Assembly (NCBI GenBank): GCA_018340375.1
Contig: JAFFJZ010000006.1
Location: 13,224,001-13,288,000 of the forward strand
Direction: 5' to 3'
Length of the DNA: 64,000 nucleotides
DNA from: Gonatopus flavifemur
Lineage: Eukaryota; Arthropoda; Insecta; Hymenoptera; Dryinidae
Shown: positions 47,830-59,377 of the stretch, piece after piece
Position numbering within the stretch: position 1 is the first letter of the stretch
Layout of the letters: each line of letters opens with the position of its first letter
Position numbers and translations under genes: made by a program
The notes under the pieces: model-generated
What the model saw: the letters and a program-made list of their open reading frames with translations, nothing else
What the model was told of the DNA's origin: nothing
The model's database searches: none

Positions 47830-48580
47830 TCAGTGCAACAACAGTAGTAATCCTGTTGCTGCAACAGGATTCTTTCCTGTTTCAGCTGCAAGAAAATCCT
47901 GTTGCTACCCGTATGGAAATATTTCGCTAAAAAATGTCTGAAAAAAAATGAAAAAACTCTGAGAACCTCTGACAAACTCTGAGAATCTCTGAAATTTTGA
48001 TGAGAAATCTAATATTTTTGGGACATTCTTTACAGACTTTTTTCAGACTTTTTTCAGAGTTTCTCAGAGTTTTTTCATACTTTTTCAGAAAAATAGTAAC
48101 GAAATTGAACTCTGAAAAAACTCTGACAAAACTCTAATAAATTGTTGACATTTTTCTGATTATTGAAAAATCCAGAAATTCAATAAGTACATTCATATGC
48201 CGTATTCAAATATCATGTGTGAAAAAGTGTTTGAAAATTTTTTAATTTTTTTCTAAAAGTCAGAAAAATGTTAGCAATCCATCAGAGTTTTGTCAGAGTT
48301 TTTTCAGAGTGCAATTTCGTTACTATTTCTCTGAAAAAGAATGAAAAAACTCTGAGAAACTCTGAAAAAAGTCTGAAAAAAGTCTGTAGAGAATGTCCCA
48401 AAAATATTAGATTTCTCATCAAAATTTCAGAGATTCTCAGAGTTTGTCAGAGTTTCTCAGAGTTTTTTCATTTTTTTTCAGAGATTTTTCATAGTTTTAC
48501 AGACATTTTTCAGTGAAATATTTCCATACGGGTACAACATGACTGCCTCCTGTTGCAGCAACAGTACATTTTTTTCCGTG
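47830..48580. mobile_element. GCAACAGGA-word MITE carrying a 625-base foldback
   Basis: 'cctgttgctgcaacagga', 'tttcagctgcaag' at the left and 'ctcctgttgcagcaacag' plus the end ttttttccgtg (followed by TA) at the right belong together. The foldback 47908-48532 separates them. Related fragment at 42381-42520. The left end is not clear. Confidence 0.55.
47908..48532. mobile_element. Large foldback element of 625 bases, TA duplication
   Basis: Left tip cccgtatggaaatatttcgc and right tip gaaatatttccatacggg are inverse, and the arms extend about 200 bases each with 'aactctgaga'/'tctcagagtt' words. TA flanks are at 47906-47907 and 48533-48534. The central 170 bases are AT-rich. Frames across the arms are incidental. 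Confidence 0.85.
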
Positions 48581-48893
48581 TACCTATTCAGAATCGTTAC
48601 TGTTCTCAACTGGGTTGAGAATACCCGATGGATGTCAGACGGTATTGGTTTGCGTGGACAGACAGTGTTGAGCCATTCTTTCGAATTGGTACTATTTGGA
48701 GAGTATCCAGATCGTAGACCCACGTATACAGCGCCATAGATTTCAATAATGTTTCAATCAGATTTCAATCTTTCATCTTCATTACGGTTCAATATCCTTT
48801 CACAGAAATATGTCAAAAATCTGTCAATTGAAATGATAACCGTTGGCAATGTCTTACATATATCACAAGAAAAATATTACCATGTCATATTTC

Positions 48894-49303
48894 CCTGGTA
48901 AAAAAATCTCTCTCTGAAAATTTCACGTTCCAGAGAAATTCAGAGAGATTCAAAGGAATTCATAGCAATTCATCGTGATTCAGAGAAATTCAGAAGGATT
49001 CAGGAACTAGTAGATTAAGAAAAATTGTGCGTTGAACTTTCCTAAAGGAGTCAGAGAAATTCAGAAAGAGATACATTGAGTGAAATCTCTGGTGCGAGAT
49101 TTCAGAGGCATTCAGAGAGTTTTAGAGGAACTTAGCGGAACGGGAATTAGGAGAAATTTAGCATGGAACTTTTCAGAAGGATTCAGGTTGAGATTTCAGA
49201 GGCATTCAGGGAGATTCAGGGAAAATCAGAGACACGAAAATTGGAAAAAATTGAGCACGGAACTCTACAGAAGGATTCAGGGAAATTCATTTTATTCCAT
49301 GCT
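48894..49303. repeat. GATTCAGAG-word repeat, copy 1
   Basis: It begins ccctggtaaaaaaatctctc, an end of the CCCTGGT group. 'gagaaattcagagagattca', 'attgtgcgttgaact', 'ggcattcaggga' recur here and in 51700-52250. The right end is not identified. Confidence 0.55.
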
Positions 49304-50070
49304 CCCAGGTAGCGCACGCACGTCCTGAGAATGTTCTGAGAATATACGTTGAGGATATTCAAATATTCTATGGAGATTCTTATCACGTGCGAATACATTG
49401 TACGCACATTCTCAGAATGTTTGAATGAGACTGTTTCAAATATTCTCAGAATATGATGCCACGAATATTGTGGGAATATTAGAAAAAAATGCTGTTAAAA
49501 TAAGAATTCCCGTCGAAATAAACTTCTGCATGTCACCGAAAACTACTTCACAACCAATTTTTTTGATCATTCAACATCTACAATCATGAATTGTTAGCAA
49601 TATTATGGATTCACATGGATGGATGAGATACTTATGATCGCAACAGGCAATCATAATATATACGGCATTCCTCAATATTTTATTACACTTTTAGGCATTA
49701 TTTTCCACACATAGCACTCTCAGAGAACATTTGCGATATCAAAATGCAACTCTCATGAATTTATTATTCCCCAAACACAAATAAAAATAAGATGTGATCC
49801 AAGGGTCTGTAGCCTGTTAACAATATTATCTGCCATTACTGAATTCATGTAATCACGATAATTGCGCATGCGTTGCTCAACAATCTCCTCGCAAACTTTG
49901 TACGCATATTGTACGAACGTTCCTAGAATATTCGAAACAGTCTCATTCGAATATTCTGAGAATCATCTATGGATATTTATGAATCTTCTACGCTTCTTGT
50001 GAGAATAGTCGACCAAGTACATTTTACGGATATTGTGAGAATATTCTCAGAATATTCTGTGTTACAAGGG
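49304..50070. mobile_element. GAATATTC-word MITE (boundaries tentative)
   Basis: Left cccaggtagcgcac and right 'gtgttacaaggg' are imperfect inverse ends. 'gagaatattctcagaatatt' and 'acgttgaggatattc' words are dense at both ends, with a less repetitive middle that may be a further insertion. Confidence 0.5.
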
Positions 50071-50648
50071 CCTCATTATGTCCCAGGGCAGGGCCCTTTA
50101 AGAACAGTTTATAAGTTGAAAGCACAAATTACTGTTACAAGTAAGAATGTAAGGTTAAAAGAGGAAACCAAGATACAAAAATAATCAGAGACTAGACTTC
50201 TACATGCCACAGAAAATACGAACCAGAAAAAAAGAGAAAGCAAAAGAATAATACTCGCAATTCAAATATCATTACAAAGGTGCTCTTTCTGCACTATTGA
50301 TTTAAAACAAAGAAGACAGAAAAATAAAACTGCCAATTTTCTTACAATTATAATGATAGCATAGATTAGAAAGTAGTGATTACCAATAGATGATAAACAG
50401 ACGAAAAGCCTAAATAGACGTACGTAACCAGGTAAATATAATAACTGAAAGAATTACCTTAGGTAGTCGAAAAGTGTTGGTACCCGCTAATACAATGAGT
50501 AATGAGCAAATAATAGCTCTATACAAAACTTGAATAACTAATAATTAAATAAAGAATTAAGAAATAAGTAGAAGCAGATCGAGTCCAAGAACATTTAGAA
50601 TCAAGTATAAGCTCATTATAGGCAAGAAAGGAGCAGGAGAAGAGCTAA

Positions 50649-50784
50649 TCAGCCTGAAGCTCGTATAAGTGTGCAAAAAAGCTTAGATCTAAAAGCGCTC
50701 TTAGAGGAACAACACCTTATTTTCTCTGGTAAAGAATTCCAAAATCTACAGCTCCTGATAAGGAATGAGTTGGTAAAGGTCGTA
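50649..50784 (-). pseudogene. LINE ORF2 C-terminal region, downstream piece
   Basis: Beyond the MITE the minus strand continues TNSFLIRSCRFWNSLPEKIR and ends after about 45 codons at UGA (50649-50651). The RFWNSLP motif is the usual C-terminal hallmark of these ORF2 proteins. With the MITE and one TA removed, the frame joins that of 51142-51710 without a shift. Confidence 0.75.
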
Positions 50785-51141
50785 CACGGAGAAAAAAGAA
50801 TTCGCTATGACAGCGAAACCTGATTTTGCTGGATCAGCAAAGTTCTTGCTGTGACAACAATCTATTTGCTATCACAGCAACCTTGCTAGCTACGACAGCA
50901 ATTTTTCAGCTGTGGCAGCAACAAATTTTTGCTCCCCCAGCAGAATTTTGTTTGCTATTCTGTATATAATACTAAAAATTTTGCTAGTCTAGCGAAAAAT
51001 TTGCTGTTTCAGCCAATTATATTGCTCTATCAGCAATTCAGTTAACTGCGGTAGCCAATTTTTAGCTAGGTTAGCAAAAAAATTTGCTATTCTATATATA
51101 ATACCTGGATTTGCTGCGTCAGCAAATTTTTTCTCTCCGTG
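50785..51141. mobile_element. GCAAA-word MITE of 357 bases inside the LINE, TA duplication
   Basis: Ends cacggagaaaaaagaattcg and ...aaattttttctctccgtg are inverse, flanked by TA (50783-50784 and 51142-51143). 'tttgct', 'agcaaa', 'gacagcaa' words alternate. Two 'ctatatataata' motifs lie inside. Relatives: 2298-2424 and an end at about 58050. Confidence 0.85.
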
Positions 51142-51710
51142 TAGTACGATGAGTAGGAATCATTAGGGTAGAGGGGTCTGATCTGGTGAACCGTGATTGA
51201 TGAGTTGTGGAATAAGTGAAAATACTAAATAGGAGCATGCCTAGTAAATAATTTCCCCGACCATCAATCCTCAGCCAATCTAGCTTATCAAAGTATTGCG
51301 AGGTGTGCTCATCCTTCCTGACATTAAAGATAAATCTCATACAGGCATCAAAAACCCGTTGTAACCTGATGTTATCAACGAGCGTTATGTCTATGAAAAC
51401 AAGGGCAAAATAGTCAAAATACGGCAGAATGAGGGATAGTACAAGCTTAGCTTCGATGCGAGTAGAGAGATGTCTCCCATTAAATCGGAGCTGATAGAGT
51501 GCTCTGCAGACCCGGGTACAAATGTCCGAGACCTGTGGACTACAACTCAAAGTTGGGGAGAGATAGATTCCCAAAGTCTTCAGACTAGAGACATAAGATA
51601 TTACCGTTCCATCTATCACTACAGGAGACAATGATTCCAATTGTAGACCTTTCACAAACCGAGGAGATCCCAGAATCATGGCTTGCGATTTAGAAGAATT
51701 TAAAGAGATT
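51142..51710 (-). pseudogene. LINE ORF2 C-terminal region, upstream piece
   Basis: The frame reads ...LNSSKSQAMILGSPRFV, then TLGIYLSPTLSCSPQVSDIC, LPYFDYFALVF, LQRVFDACMRFIFNVRKDEH, and continues to the MITE junction. This order (K-Q-A-ILGS, LGI-L, PQVS, FDY, LQR..N/DACVRFIF) is typical of the region after the reverse-transcriptase palm in insect non-LTR elements. The frame is open over this part, so the copy is not very old. The last seven residues before the apparent stop at 51119 are encoded by the MITE end, not by the LINE. Confidence 0.8.
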
Positions 51711-52250
51711 CAGAGGAATTTAGAGACGTTCAGGGGAATTCAGAAGGATTCAGAGACGGATAGATTGAGAAAAATTGTGCGTTGGATTTTCCAAAAGGAG
51801 TCAGAAAAATTCAAAGAAAGATACATTGAGTGAAATTTTTTGTGCAAGATTTCAGAAGCATTCGGGGAGATTCAGGGGCAATCAGAGAAGAGGAAATTAG
51901 GAAAAATTGAGCACGGAACTTTACGGAAGGATGCAAAGAGATTCAGAGAAATTCAGGGAGAAACAAATTGGGAGGAATCTGTGGTTCAAGGTTTCAGAAG
52001 CATTCAGGGAGTTTTAGACAACCTCAGAGACCCGGAAATTGGGAAAAATTTACCATGGAACTTTTTAGAAGAATTCAGGAAAATTCAAAGAGAAATAAAT
52101 GAAATGAGAATTTCAAGGAAAATAAGAAACATGAAACTTGGCAAAAATTGAGCACGGAACTTTACAGAAAAATTCAGACAAATTCAGAGTAAGCTTTGGA
52201 TTCTCAATATTTGAAATTCGGAGAGATTCAGAGAAACTCAGATAAATGCC
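51700..52250. repeat. GATTCAGAG-word repeat, copy 2
   Basis: Shares with 48894-49303 'gagaaaaattgtgcgttg', 'agatacattgagtgaaat', 'aaaattgagcacggaacttt'. Several internal duplications. The 103-codon plus frame here (51840-52151) is repeat-derived. Confidence 0.65.
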
Positions 52251-52279
52251 AGAGTTCCATGACAGCAGACTCACATCGA

Positions 52280-52612
52280 ACGCCCAACCAGAAATTTACA
52301 ACAGGCGCAGTACTGCACCAGTACTGCCCAAGACCGGCAGGGTACTGGCATTTGTCTGGGATGATATCGTTCTTCTGTACTGGGGCTTTGGTACTAATAC
52401 TATTATTCGCAATGAGTGCATTGTCTGTACTGGATCAGTACCGGGCCGACATCAAACTCTCAGTATTGGTTCACCAGTACAGGCATAGTACTGTATTTCT
52501 ATGTATCCAGTACTAATCTCGTACGAGTTAGCCAAGTGTTTGAGACCCAATACTGGCACTGTACTGCACCTGTCGTCAACATTGGCATAATTCGGATTTT
52601 TCTGATTAGGCG
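52280..52612. mobile_element. AGTACTG-word MITE
   Basis: Ends acgcccaaccagaaa and tttctgattaggcgt are inverse. 'cagtactgcaccagtactgc', 'ggtactgg', 'ccagtactaat' fill the interior. Three overlapping plus frames here are artefacts of the repeat. Confidence 0.7.
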
Positions 52613-53489
52613 TCGGTATAAAAATGAGTAGCTGCCACTACGATTTCATTTTTTTTTGGCTCTCATTTAAAATGATACAATCATTTTGACTGTTTACCAG
52701 TAACGTCTATTCATAATGGTACATCTAGAATCGCCATTACTGGCAACTCTGGCATCAACAGTCAGCCAGGAGCGGCTCGTGTTTCCATTTCCACATGGAA
52801 AGAGTTTTTACAGACGAGAATCCTTTATTTTATGACACGACTCGATGCGCGAGTAACCATATCCCCTTAAAGACTGCTATCGACGAGCATTCGTGTCCTC
52901 GCGTACGTCTGATTCTGGAGTTTCCGCGTGCGCATTTAACAAAACAAAGAAAATGATGCAACTTTCCTTGATTACAGGGCTATCAACATTAGTTGGATTT
53001 ATTTATTCTTTGTGAATTTTCAAAGCCGAGAACAAGTTCATTCCATGGTTTATTAATTCAAAGTCCATTCGCTTTGATAAAGAACATCCGTAATTCCACT
53101 TTATATTTTGAAGAAGTAAGTACGCTGATTCGTGACTATTTATTACAGTATTTAGAGAACAGTCACAAAGATTTTCCCCTTGTACAAAGAACAACTGAGA
53201 GAAGTTAGGAAACTGAACTGTGAAAATAATCCATTCATTAAGAAAAGTTTCTAGACGTGTTCCTTAATTAAAGTATTTCATTCAGTTCAGTCTCGGAACA
53301 ATCATGAGGATTTCATCTTGTGTATTTCGCTCGATGAAGAAGAATCCTTGTGAATTGTACGGTGCGTACAATTCAATATAACATATATACGGTGTTGAGA
53401 AATCGAAAGTATATCGTGCGAATATAATAGATCGGTTCCTGGAAATTATTCAAAATGTGTTTCACTGCATCCCTGGATGGTTATATGAT

Positions 53490-53695
53490 CCCAGACAGCA
53501 CCAACGATCGTTTTGAATTCACGAATTCACAAAAACTGCTGAAAGAACTTCTTGAATAGTCCCCGTTATGACAGTAAAAATGAATTCAAAATGCATACAT
53601 GTCGAATGCCTGAATAGTTCTTTATGAATTAGTGATATGAATTCATGTTTACTGTCATAACGAGAACTCTTTGCGGGGACTTTTGTGCTGTATGG
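53490..53695. mobile_element. GAATTC-word MITE with CCCAGACAGCACC ends
   Basis: Left cccagacagcacc and right tgtgctgtatgg; subterminal 'agtccccgttatgacagtaa' is mirrored by 'ttactgtcataacgagaact'. Same family as the segment embedded at 21930-22196. Confidence 0.7.
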
Positions 53696-55409
53696 AATAA
53701 TTAATCAAATCTTTCAATTCCAAACACGAAGATATAAATAAGTATGAATCATAGATTCTCTCTTATGACGTAATCGAACGTAAAATGAGGTCAACCTTCT
53801 TCCTTTGCGTCTCTCTCGCACACGCGAACACGTCTTGCGAATCGTATCAAATCTCAAGTGGAAATGGATGGTGCCATCCGAAGATACGAAGTAACCTGAG
53901 AATCATCAAAGTCATCCAGTTGGTATAAAATTATTAAATCTCTCTCCCAATTTTCTCAACTTTTAGGGAAAAAAATGAGGCATTGTTTCAACAAAACACA
54001 ACTATTTCGCTCTGTAAATATCGAAGGTTGAGTGATCATTTTGTTTCCACTCATTCAATTATTTGTTTAATTAAAAAATCCTCCTACGCTACGCCATTTC
54101 GAAGACTTTCCCTAGAATGCTCGGTTTATTCTTGAAAGTTTTATTAATCCTCTTATAACAACAGAAACGGTTTATCTCGTTTCATCAATCACAAGGGAAA
54201 TCGTGATGTTTTTCATTTCTCATTTCCCACTTGATAAAATTCAACGATCAAAGAAGAATGGAACTTGAGGGAAAAGAAGGAAAGAATGAAACTCTTTCGA
54301 CGAAGAGGCCAATATCGGAGAGAAAATTTTGGAAAGCCGAATATCGGTATCCCGTATTTCAGCTTTGCACAAAACCCTCACCACGGACGAGTAAATATTA
54401 TTTTCCAAAGGTTTATCTCGCTTGGCCGCTGAGTCTTCTGGTTTTTTAATTCTATTTTCTTCCTCTTCACAAGTCACTTTATTCCCAAATACGTATGTAT
54501 ATTCGTTCTTAGTCCCACTGTTCGTATCTACTTCATCCAACGACTTTGCGACCATTATCTCGAAACTCGATTTTCTCCCTACATACGACCGTTTGCATCT
54601 CTACCCGCACCGAGTTCAATTTGTTTTTGTGTCTTTTTCCGCGCTCAATTCCTAGAGAAATTTCAAACCAAGTTTCATTCCGTATAAAGCAAACACATAT
54701 ACCCAAGAGTATTATTTTCCAACGCGTACATTCGACTCTCCAGATTTATAACTTTTTTCCTTGTAGAATTATCTGTTTGCGTTTGCGTTCTATAGATTTT
54801 TAACTTTGTTTCCTCATGAAAGTCTTCTTTGTTCTTCGCTTCTCAATTTTATATATTTCATGTGGCAACGTGAATTCGTTTTTCATTTCAAATTGTTGGA
54901 GAATATTTATCTGCGTGTGTATTCTTATACGATGTGCGGATGAGAAACGAAGCAACTATATGACGGAACTTTCCTTTCTTCTCGTTCGGTATGGAATCTA
55001 CTCGCACGACATTTGTTTCAGTTCTGGTTTTCATTGATTGAGATATCAAACTGGAACATATCGTGCGTATAAAGTTGATGTATAAGGTATACAAAAGTTT
55101 CGTTTCATTCTTTATCAGCATTGTTCCGCTGTTGAGATATTATATTCCGCGGTAAGAGTCTCCGATACTGCAATCCTGGCACTGCTCAGTTATGTAGGTT
55201 GCCGAGGATAGGGGATGATCGTCATGAAATCATATATTTGAATTATCTAATTCTTTCATTCAAGTTTCCCGTAGAAATTAGGATTTTTCAATTGTAAACT
55301 GTATCAAATTGTATATGAATTTTATATAATTTCAAGAATCTTTCCACTTGGAAATTTTCAAGCAATTTCTTATAAAATTCAACAAAAACACGATAAGTTC
55401 TTTTGATTG
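53696..55409. other. Repeat-poor stretch, no gene recognised
   Basis: Pyrimidine-rich frames on both strands (54231-55121) overlap one another and show no family motif. No TIRs or tandem units. Confidence 0.4.
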
Positions 55410-55658
55410 CACTGTAAAAAAACTTCCAAAAAAAGGTTTGGAAGTTTTTTACCTAGCATTTTTTGGTAAGTTCACAAACATAGTGGGTGAAATTACAAAC
55501 AATTTTTGTCAATTGACAAATCTTTTCTGGAAAATCACAAAAATTGTTTGGAAATTTACAGAAGATTTGTGAGTTTCCAAACAATTTGGAAATTCACCAA
55601 TCTGTAAGTTTTTCACCATACTTTTCTGCTTGGAAATTTACGAATATTTTTTACAGTG
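55410..55658. mobile_element. MITE with CACTGTAAAAAA ends, copy 1 (249 bases)
   Basis: cactgtaaaaaaacttcc at the left and ...gaatattttttacagtg at the right. 'tttccaaacaattt', 'ggaaatttac' words inside. TA follows on the right; the left flank is TG. The copy at 56352-56599 is inverted. Confidence 0.75.
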
Positions 55659-56351
55659 TAATATTAAAACTTCTTTGGGGGACACAAAGAGAAATGTATA
55701 ATAAAATTTATTAGATTTCTAATTACCCTTATTGAAAAGTATGGCAAATATAGGGACAGCTATCTGATATAATACTGAGTACTTGTAACCACATGAAGAA
55801 GATCATAATACACAGTATATACCATGCATTGATGTGTATTAAAACTATCTAGTACAGTTTATTATAATTTTATTATAAAACTGGCGATAAAAGATATTAG
55901 AAAACCGAAATGTACATACGGAAAGAATATTGTATTCAAAATGACTGTTGTAGTTTACTATTCGTGCACCATATTGAAAATTACAGCACACATTATGGTG
56001 TTTTTATCCAATTTTACAGGAAATACCACAATTTCTATTGTAATTTTCAATATCCCCAACACCACATCCCCCGATTTTCACGTCGCATCTCCGTGGACTC
56101 CACGTGGATGAATGCTGGACATGGATAGAACGTGGATAACCGAAGATTCCACGTGGAGGCAACGTAGAAATGTCCGGTGCTGAACGGGATGGTAAGGCGC
56201 AAATAATAAACTACAATAGTCATTTGGAATGTGATATTCTTTTCATTCACCATGAAAACGAATACATTCTGTCAAAAAAGTACCGGGAATTCTCGAATAA
56301 AACACAAAATATTTTGTATTCTTTCAAATCTATTGTATCGCCTTCAAAGTA

Positions 56352-56599
56352 CACTGTAAAAAAAATTTGTTGAATTCCAAACAAAAATGCTTGGAAATTT
56401 ACAAACTTGGTTTGGAAAAATAATTTCCGAACCTTTTTTGTAAATTGCCAAACAAAAGTTTGTGAATTTTCGAAAATCTTCGTGAAATCACAAAATTTTT
56501 TGAATGTTTACAAACTTTTATTTGGTAATTTACAAAAAAAGTTTGTGTAAAAAACTGCCAAACTTCTTTGGCAGTTTAGGAAGTATATTTTTTACAGTG
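56352..56599. mobile_element. MITE with CACTGTAAAAAA ends, copy 2 (248 bases), TA duplication
   Basis: Left cactgtaaaaaaaatttg and right ...atattttttacagtg with TA at 56350-56351 and 56600-56601. Relative to 55410-55658 it is reversed. Removing it joins 'ttcaaag' to 'tagtccccttccgaaatga', the continuous mariner 3' sequence. Confidence 0.85.
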
Positions 56600-56628
56600 T
56601 AGTCCCCTTCCGAAATGATACATTTATG

Positions 56629-57664
56629 TCAACGAACAATCCAATCATCAAAACATTTTTTATACACTTTTTCCGGAATCGATTTCAGTTCTCGCCGCGA
56701 ATCCTCTTTAATATCTTCTATCGATTCAAAACGGGTGCCTCGCAGTGGTAATTTAAGTTTTGGAAACAGAAAAAAGTCGGCTGGAGTCAGATCAGATGAA
56801 TACGGTGGCTGTTCGATGATATTTGTTGAGTTTTTGGCCAAAAATTGGTTCATAATGAAAGCCTTGTGAGATGGTGCATTATCGTGATGCAAAATCCATG
56901 AATTTTCTTTCCACAAATCTGGCCTTTTTCGACGAATTTGTTCTCTTAAACGCCGCATAACGCTTAGATGATATTCTTTATTCACCATCTGACCCTCTGG
57001 CAAGAATTCCGAATGTACAACACCGCGATAATCAAAAAACACGGTCAACATTACCTTCACTTTTGATCGGTTTTGGCGTGGTTTTTTCGGTTTTGGCTCA
57101 GCTGAAAGCCACCACTCCGAAGCTTGTTGACTGGTTTGCATGTCATATTCGTAAACTCATCTCTCATCACCTGTTATAATGCGTGTTATGAATGTGGGGT
57201 CGGAATTAACTCGTTCTAGCATGTCTTCAGCAACCTGTACGCGATTCAGTTCTTGGAGAAAATTCAAGTCTTTCGGAAGTAATCGAGCGGCAACGCGTTT
57301 CATGCCCAAACAATCATGTAAAATAGTACGAACTGATTCGTGAGACACAGAAAGTTCACCGGCTATCTCTCTCAAACTTAAGCGACGATTGTCGGTCACC
57401 ATTTCCTTCACTTTATCGATATTAATTAACTTCAGTTAAAGACGTCGATGGACGACCAGAGCGAGGCAAATCCTCCACCACATCTCGACCACTTTTGAAT
57501 GCATTGCACCACTCATATGCACGTGTTTTTGATAGAGTCAATTCACCGTAAGCCTTCTCCAACATTTTCAGCGATTCGGCACACGAAATTCCATTTGCAA
57601 CGCAAAATTTAAAACAAATCCTTTGTTCAATCTTTGTATCCATTGTGACAATCGCGGGACACAC
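56629..57664 (-). pseudogene. Mariner transposase, broken
   Basis: Three minus-strand pieces cover the whole protein. The first (57664-57422) holds the N-terminal helix-turn-helix and DLPRSGRPSTS. The second (57411-57157) holds SLREIAGELSVSHESVR, then MKRVAARLLPKDL, and ends IITGDER. The third (57141-56629) holds HHDNAPSH and PPYSSDLTPADFF, with 34 residues between the two aspartates. Breaks: a frameshift in the AATTAAT run near 57420-57425 and a UGA at 57157-57159 where the family has Trp after GDE(T/S). The catalytic residues are still present. About 344 residues would be expected. It belongs to a different mariner lineage from 45051-46344. Confidence 0.88.
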
Positions 57665-57749
57665 TTGAGAGAACTGAAAAGATCGAGCACTGTAAACAAA
57701 CCAAATTACCTTTGACTATATAAGTATGGACTGCTGGTTGCTAACTTCA

Positions 57750-58114
57750 GACTTGTAATCAACATTGAGCAGCGCCGCCAGTAACCGCAAACTAAAATTG
57801 ACTGATCAGCTGTTCGGTGTTGTGATTTGTTTTGAAATACAATCTAACCTCTGATCAAGGGAGTAATTCTTATTGAAATGAGTAGGATGTAATTCCTCAA
57901 ACTCAATCAACTAATTGGGATGGAAATTGTTTCTGAATGTGTATTATGATTTTTTATTTATTGCAACGTATAGGTTATAACCTAAAATCTTCGTACCATG
58001 GTAACATAGTAATCATTAACATGGTGCATTGGAAGTATAACCATTCTTTTCTCTCCGTGTAGTGCCACTCAGATAAAGTTTTTTCACTTACTGGACGTGC
58101 CTCTTAATTAGATT
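57750..58114. other. No gene; contains a 'ctctccgtgta' MITE end near 58062
   Basis: 'attcttttctctccgtgta' at about 58044-58062 matches the right end of the 50785-51141 family, so a worn copy may occupy about 57950-58062. Confidence 0.35.
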
Positions 58115-58351
58115 CCCTGGTTAAAGTCTCATAGCAATTCATAACAACACGTCCTTATTATGAAATGTTACAGATTCTGCAACAGGAAATTCATAAGTAA
58201 ACCACGAAGTCCTGTGAAATTCTGCTTATGATTCATCATGAATAATTATGAATATATTTTCATGTTTACTTATGAATTTCCTGTTGCGAAATTTGGAAAG
58301 TTTCATAATAAGGACATTTTCTTATAAATCGCTTTGAGACTTTAACCAGGG
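58115..58351. mobile_element. MITE with CCCTGGTTAAAGTCTCA ends
   Basis: ccctggttaaagtctca and tgagactttaaccaggg are perfect inverse 17-base ends. Subterminal 'tccttattatgaaa' and 'tttcataataagga', and 'gaaattcataagtaaac'/'gtttacttatgaatttc' continue the symmetry. 237 bases. Confidence 0.85.
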
Positions 58352-59377
58352 TTGCTTTTCCAATTTTTCGAATTAGATTATTACATTCGTATTCATCTAA
58401 AAGTACTTATAGCTTCATAAAATTTTACAAACTGAGATTAGATTTTCTGAATGTTCAAGGAATATCCTAACGATATATTTAGTAATGAGGTTGTTTATTA
58501 TAAATGTTTTATAATTGCTTTAAAAATATTTTGAGAAATATATATATTTTATATTTTGATAAATATTTTGAATGATGATCATAAATAATAATTATGAGTA
58601 ATCAGATGAATAAGTTGATAGATGTAATAATTCTCAAAATACATGCAAAAAATCAACCATCAGAACACATGATGCAATGCGACTGATATTCTCTGAATAT
58701 TTATTTTACATTGTTTACGTCAATATAAGAATCGTATTTATTGCTTTTAACGATGATCCTCATTCTTATACTCAATGTATCAAACGTCAATAAATCATAA
58801 CCTGTAATTCTTATCGAATCATTGGGTTTTTTTACGATTATTCATACCACATTTTGAATTCCCGCGTTTTCGGTCACTTGAGCGGAGCCTAAATATCGAA
58901 AAATATCGTTCAATGTTGGTTACACATTTTCGGCAGTTTATGTAGGAAAAGTGGGGGTAACTGGCAGTCCATACTTATATAGTCAAAGCAAATTACAGAT
59001 GACAGTCGAACTCCGCGTCAATATACAGGACGAATGTACCAACTTAACAACAAAAAGAATGTTGACGAACCTGTTAGCGTTAGCCGCACTTTTTAAATGA
59101 TCAATTCCCGGTACTTTTTTGACAGAATGTATGCCCACAATTCAATAGGAGGTAAACCAGCTGTATGAAGAATCATAGAAGATTACTCTCATGTTTTCCT
59201 CATGTTTCCGTTTTCAAAGAAATCAACGAAGATGGAAAATCAAATATTCATCAAATCCCTTCTTCCATAGTTGCAAAATAGCTGATGTGATCTGAAAAAA
59301 AATGAGACGTTCTCGGTTCCTGCCTGAGTTCCACATTTTGACAAAAGAATGATCCAAATTTATCCCAACAAAAGTTA

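Larger units (their letters stand above)
50071..51710 (-). mobile_element. Non-LTR retrotransposon, 3' fragment, split by a MITE
   Basis: Minus-strand remains of a LINE: the end of ORF2 (51710-50649, interrupted at 51141-50785), then a 3' untranslated part of about 580 bases ending near 50071. Upstream sequence is missing; at about 51710 the frame runs into the GATTCAGAG repeat. Style of the protein suggests the jockey/CR1/R1 type of elements, clade not resolved. Confidence 0.75.
56265..59129 (-). mobile_element. Mariner transposon, inactivated and rearranged
   Basis: Inverse ends cattctgtcaaaaaagtacc (56265) and ggtacttttttgacagaatg (to 59129) are bordered by TA (56263-56264, 59130-59131). 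The span, 2.9 kb, is more than twice a normal mariner. It holds a broken minus-strand transposase (56629-57664), a 248-base MITE inside its 3' part (56352-56599), another MITE (58115-58351), and near the right end an inverted copy (about 58910-58995) of the leader at 57701-57772. Confidence 0.75.

Noticed and set aside
51840..52631. Several overlapping plus frames of 71-106 codons
   Set aside because: They translate GATTCAGAG and AGTACTG repeat words; three frames are open at once, which is typical of repeats.
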